From Burkholderiaceae bacterium (GTDB lineage: Bacteria; Pseudomonadota; Gammaproteobacteria; Burkholderiales; Burkholderiaceae), in the NCBI GenBank assembly GCA_947372155.1, contig CANBSM010000042.1, forward strand, positions 1 to 9,043: DNA of 9,043 nucleotides. The letters run 5' to 3'. Numbering within the stretch: the stretch's first letter is position 1; each line of letters begins with the position of its first letter. Below, in pieces: positions 6,522 through 9,043 of this stretch. Both the position numbers and the translations under genes were made by a program. The notes under the pieces are model-generated. The model ran no database searches. It saw nothing but the letters and a program-made list of their open reading frames with translations, and was not told where the DNA came from.

Positions 6522-7955
6522 TTATTCGAGTTTGGATGAAGACCGCTTTACAGGCTGACCATTAATAAAGGCCACCGCCTGGGAAAGCATGAAGTCATCT
6601 GCACTACCGAGCTCAGTCGGCTTCTTATTCTTATCTTTCTCTTTTTCTTCGGGAGTCTTCTTGGCATTTTTCTCTTCAATGCGCTGTAACTCTTCGAGAC
6701 GACGTTGTTCGCGATCTTTAATCAGCTTGTCTTCGGCGGATTGTTTATTACGAAGATGTTTTTCGCTATCAATCTCGCGAGTAATCAAAACATCATCGGG
6801 GTCGCCGTCTTTATTTTGATCAACCGGAATATCGGGCTTAACACCAAAAGCCTGAATTGATTTACCGCTAGGGGTGTAGTAATAAGCGGTAGTGATCTTG
6901 AGTGCTGAATCATTGGTCAGAGGACGAACAGTTTGAACTGAGCCCTTACCAAAGGTAGTTTTTCCAATAATGGTTGCGCGTTTGTAGTCCTGAAGTGCGC
7001 CGGCCACAATTTCAGAGGCTGAGGCTGAATAAGCATTTACCAGAACAACCATCGGCAATTTCTTGAAGATGGCTGGAACGCCTGCTAGAGGATCGCCAGG
7101 TTCATTTAAACGGTACATCGCTGGGGTGGCATTAAATACCTGTTTTGAATCTGGGGACTGACCCTTAGTGGAGACAATGATTGCGTCAGCAGGCAAGAAT
7201 GCTGCAGCCACACCGACGGCCCCTTGAAGTAGGCCACCACCATTGTTGCGCAGATCAAGAATGATGCCCTTGAGCTTCGGATCTTGATTGGCAATATCAG
7301 TCAATTTCTTAGCGAGATCAGGAACTGTGCGTTCTTGAAAGCTGGTGATCCTGACCCAAGCAATATCGTTGTCGAGAATTTTCGTTTTAACAGATTGAAC
7401 TTTAATTTCAGCTCGCGTGATCGTGACCGGAAAGCTACGTTCTTCACTTTTGCGAAATACCGTCAAAGTAATTTTGGTACCAGGAGTGCCGCGCATAGTG
7501 CGTACTGCTTTGTCTAGAGACATTCCGCGTACAGGTTTGTCATCAAGACGAGTGATAAGGTCTCCCGCTTGAAGACCCGCACGTGCTGCCGGACTATCTT
7601 CAATTGGATTGAGTACTTTAACTACGCCATCTTCAGAAGTAATTTCAATGCCCAGACCAGCAAACTTTCCAGAGGTCATCTCTTGCATTTCTGCAAAATC
7701 TTTTTTATCTAAGAAGGTGGAGTGTGGATCAAGACTACTCACCATTCCCTTAACGGCATCTGTCAATAATTGCTTATCTTCAATCGGTTCAACATATTCA
7801 CGCTTAATTTGAGCAAAGACATTAGATAGTGTGCGAAGTTCATCCAGTGGTAGCTGAGCGCCTTGCTGGGCGGTCGCGGAGAGCTGGATCGTGGCAGCGA
7901 CACCGGCGATAAGACCAACGGCTATTAGGGCAAAGTTCTTTAGAAATTGGCGCAT
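6522..7955 (-). CDS. ctpA: C-terminal processing peptidase, S41 family (CtpA-like)
   Basis: Carboxyl-terminal processing serine protease acting in the periplasm. The 477-residue protein begins with a basic MRQFLKN and a hydrophobic segment (about 8-28) ending near ATAQQ, a signal peptide or membrane anchor. A helical segment containing EYVEPIEDKQL and SSLDPHST (about 40-80) leads into a PDZ domain (about 97-180, including DSPAARAGLQAGD). The peptidase domain has ILDLRNNGGGLLQGAV. The catalytic dyad is Ser312 in SASASE and Lys337 in FGKGSVQ, with Gln341 four residues on, as in the Ser-Lys-Gln arrangement of CtpB; the 25-residue Ser-Lys spacing equals that of E. coli Prc. Residues about 395-448 are a highly charged Lys/Glu-rich, probably coiled linker before a short C-terminal block (DDFMLSQAVAFING). 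It follows gpmA after 12 bp, so the two are probably co-transcribed. Confidence 0.94.
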   Translation of the reverse strand: MRQFLKNFALIAVGLIAGVAATIQLSATAQQGAQLPLDELRTLSNVFAQIKREYVEPIEDKQLLTDAVKGMVSSLDPHSTFLDKKDFAEMQEMTSGKFAGLGIEITSEDGVVKVLNPIEDSPAARAGLQAGDLITRLDDKPVRGMSLDKAVRTMRGTPGTKITLTVFRKSEERSFPVTITRAEIKVQSVKTKILDNDIAWVRITSFQERTVPDLAKKLTDIANQDPKLKGIILDLRNNGGGLLQGAVGVAAAFLPADAIIVSTKGQSPDSKQVFNATPAMYRLNEPGDPLAGVPAIFKKLPMVVLVNAYSASASEIVAGALQDYKRATIIGKTTFGKGSVQTVRPLTNDSALKITTAYYYTPSGKSIQAFGVKPDIPVDQNKDGDPDDVLITREIDSEKHLRNKQSAEDKLIKDREQRRLEELQRIEEKNAKKTPEEKEKDKNKKPTELGSADDFMLSQAVAFINGQPVKRSSSKLE

Positions 7956-7967
7956 ATGTCTTTTGCT

Positions 7968-8657
7968 TTAATCCAGGTAAAAGTGTTGAATAGGTTTGAG
8001 GTTGTCATCTAGCTCATAAACAAGCGGCACACCATTAGGAACGTTTACTTCCATAATGGCTTCATCAGACATTTGATCTAAATACTTGATGAGTGAGCGA
8101 ATGCTGTTGCCGTGCGCTACCAGGAGGACACGTTTGCCAGCCTTTAGTGCGGGCGCAATAGATTCATTCCACAATGGCAATACTCGCTCAACGTTATCTT
8201 TGAGACATTCGCCCAAAGGAATATCTGAGGGATTAAGTTTTGAGTAGCGGGAATCATTTTTCGGATGACGCTCATCTTCTATCTCAAGCAAGGGTGGTCG
8301 TACATCGTACGAGCGACGCCAAATATGAACTTGTTCATCACCATATTTAGTTGCGGTTTCTGCTTTATTCAGACCAGTAAGCGCACCATAGTGACGCTCA
8401 TTGAGGCGCCAGCTATGGACTACTGGAAGCCACATTAAATCCATAGCGTCTTGAACATGCCAAAGGGTGCGAATGGCACGCCTTAAAACAGAGGTATAGG
8501 CAATATCAAATTCATAGCCTGCTTTTTTGAGGCTTTCACCCGCTGCTATGGCCTGTTCAGCACCTTTAGGGGTTAAGTCAACGTCCGCCCAGCCAGTGAA
8601 GCGGTTTTCAAGGTTCCAGGCGGATTCGCCATGACGAATAAGGACAAGTTGTTTCAT
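7968..8657 (-). CDS. gpmA: 2,3-bisphosphoglycerate-dependent phosphoglycerate mutase
   Basis: Glycolytic/gluconeogenic enzyme interconverting 3- and 2-phosphoglycerate through a phosphohistidine intermediate in the cytoplasm. The 229-residue product is a slightly short member of the family (250 in E. coli), common outside enterics. [10 protein letters not shown] carries the phosphorylated His9 next to Arg8. Further active-site residues are Arg60 (SVLRRAIRT), Glu87 ([14 protein letters not shown]) and His182 ([10 protein letters not shown]), with the RRSYDVRPP substrate-loop motif at 114-122. It is the first gene of the minus-strand unit. The start is 19 bp from the divergent rhodanese gene, and the best promoter candidate predicts transcription starting at its own ATG. 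The ATG is well supported because [12 protein letters not shown] is the standard N-terminus. Confidence 0.97.
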   Translation of the reverse strand: MKQLVLIRHGESAWNLENRFTGWADVDLTPKGAEQAIAAGESLKKAGYEFDIAYTSVLRRAIRTLWHVQDAMDLMWLPVVHSWRLNERHYGALTGLNKAETATKYGDEQVHIWRRSYDVRPPLLEIEDERHPKNDSRYSKLNPSDIPLGECLKDNVERVLPLWNESIAPALKAGKRVLLVAHGNSIRSLIKYLDQMSDEAIMEVNVPNGVPLVYELDDNLKPIQHFYLD

Positions 8658-8663
8658 AGAGCC

Positions 8664-8669
8664 ATTCTA
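8664..8669 (-). promoter_or_regulatory. Putative -10 box (TAGAAT, minus strand) of gpmA
   Basis: Read on the minus strand, this is TAGAAT, five of six bases of the -10 consensus, exactly 6 bp before the gpmA ATG (8657). Normal spacing would put +1 on the A of the ATG. No Shine-Dalgarno sequence lies between box and start, and no convincing -35 is seen. It overlaps the opposing TATAAT box by two bases. Confidence 0.5.
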
Positions 8670-8673
8670 TAAT
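8668..8673 (+). promoter_or_regulatory. Putative -10 box (TATAAT) of the rhodanese gene
   Basis: A perfect TATAAT hexamer. The second of two adjacent in-frame ATGs (8680) starts exactly 6 bp downstream, so a normally spaced transcription start falls on its A. The spacer CCGATG contains the first ATG (8677) and no Shine-Dalgarno sequence. No -35 hexamer is found at 16-18 bp. Confidence 0.55.
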
Positions 8674-8676
8674 CCG

Positions 8677-9043
8677 ATGATGAACTTTCTCACGCAAATT
8701 GATAATTTAGCGCTTATTGCCCTTCTGCTTATTTCGGGCGCAGCGCTTTTCCTCCCCACATTATCTACGCTTATCAGCGGAAAAGGCTTGTCGCCTACTG
8801 AAGCGACTATTTGGATAAACCGCCGCAAAGCCCATGTTTTGGACTTACGTGCTGAAGAGGCATTTAAAGCGGGACATCTACCTGGCGCGAAGATGGCGAA
8901 TGTAGCCAGTCTAGAGGCTGCTATTGAAACTTTGAAGTTGGATCGTAAGCGCCCTCTAGTATTGGTTTGCGAGACTGGATCACAATCACGCAAAGCCCTA
9001 GCTCGAGTTCAAAAGCTTGGATTTTTAGAGGTTGGTGTTTTAG
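8677..9043 (+). CDS. Membrane-anchored rhodanese-domain protein (YibN-like), 3' end outside window
   Basis: Open from 8677 to the window end with no stop: 122 codons visible. An N-terminal hydrophobic segment (about 10-33, LALIALLLISGAALFLPTL) looks like a single membrane anchor. It is followed by a rhodanese domain beginning LSPTEATIWINRRKAHVLDLR with Asp56, then AFKAGHLPGAKMANV. The active-site loop VCETGSQSR has the persulfide-forming Cys98. Gln103 replaces the Arg often found in the CxxGxR form, so activity is likely but not certain. The layout matches E. coli YibN, hence the comparison. Two ATGs are adjacent (8677, 8680); the promoter position favours the second, which would shorten the protein by one residue. 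In related genomes, as I recall, grxC, secB and gpsA follow, but that lies beyond this window. Confidence 0.88.
   Translation, partial: MMNFLTQIDNLALIALLLISGAALFLPTLSTLISGKGLSPTEATIWINRRKAHVLDLRAEEAFKAGHLPGAKMANVASLEAAIETLKLDRKRPLVLVCETGSQSRKALARVQKLGFLEVGVL

Noticed and set aside
8667..8993. Open frame of 108 codons on the minus strand opposite the rhodanese gene
   Set aside because: It overlaps a clear rhodanese coding region and the divergent promoter, and its translation resembles no family. It is a shadow of the sense gene.
1..9043. Mobile element, CRISPR array, tRNA, rRNA, phage or defence genes
   Set aside because: No tandem or terminal repeats, integrase or transposase motifs, or RNA-gene patterns were seen. 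Every stretch is filled by core housekeeping genes, and no gap exceeds about 100 bp.

Overview
The window looks like ordinary core chromosome of a betaproteobacterium. The most likely source is Burkholderiales, of the Polynucleobacter kind. This is inferred from the moderate base composition, the compact spacing, the Acidithiobacillus/betaproteobacterial-type glutamate-cysteine ligase, and the gene order amtB - gshA - gshB - EIIA(Man) - HPr - EI. No database search was possible, so the genus is a suggestion only.

Layout. (1) 1-900 (+): the 3' part of an ammonium transporter gene, followed by two consecutive terminator-like hairpins (917-947 and 951-982). (2) 1003-5740 (+): one tightly packed transcription unit that makes glutathione (gshA, gshB) and then a sugar-permease-free phosphotransferase chain: mannose-type EIIA, HPr with both His15 and Ser46, and enzyme I. 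(3) 5745-8657 (-): gpmA, then a C-terminal processing peptidase (S41), then a MoeB/ThiF-family adenylyltransferase. This unit converges on ptsI with only 4 bp between stop codons. (4) 8677-9043 (+): the start of a membrane-anchored rhodanese-domain gene, divergent from gpmA with 19 bp between start codons and running off the window end.

How the genes fit together. The PTS trio can pass phosphate from PEP to EI, HPr and EIIA, but no EIIB or EIIC is encoded here. It is best read as a regulatory PTS rather than an importer, probably gated by HPr kinase acting on Ser46 (hprK would lie elsewhere). GpmA makes 2-phosphoglycerate, two steps from PEP. The glutathione genes, the MoeB-like enzyme and the rhodanese all touch sulfur chemistry, but a direct link is not shown by the sequence.

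There is no mobile element, CRISPR array, tRNA, rRNA or clear sign of transfer. I do not see an undescribed enzymatic system. The most unusual signal is in the promoters. All three transcription-unit starts in the window (gshA, gpmA, rhodanese) carry a TANAAT box exactly 6 bp before an ATG, with no well-placed Shine-Dalgarno sequence. This geometry predicts transcripts that begin at the start codon (leaderless mRNAs). At the gpmA/rhodanese boundary the two boxes overlap head to head.
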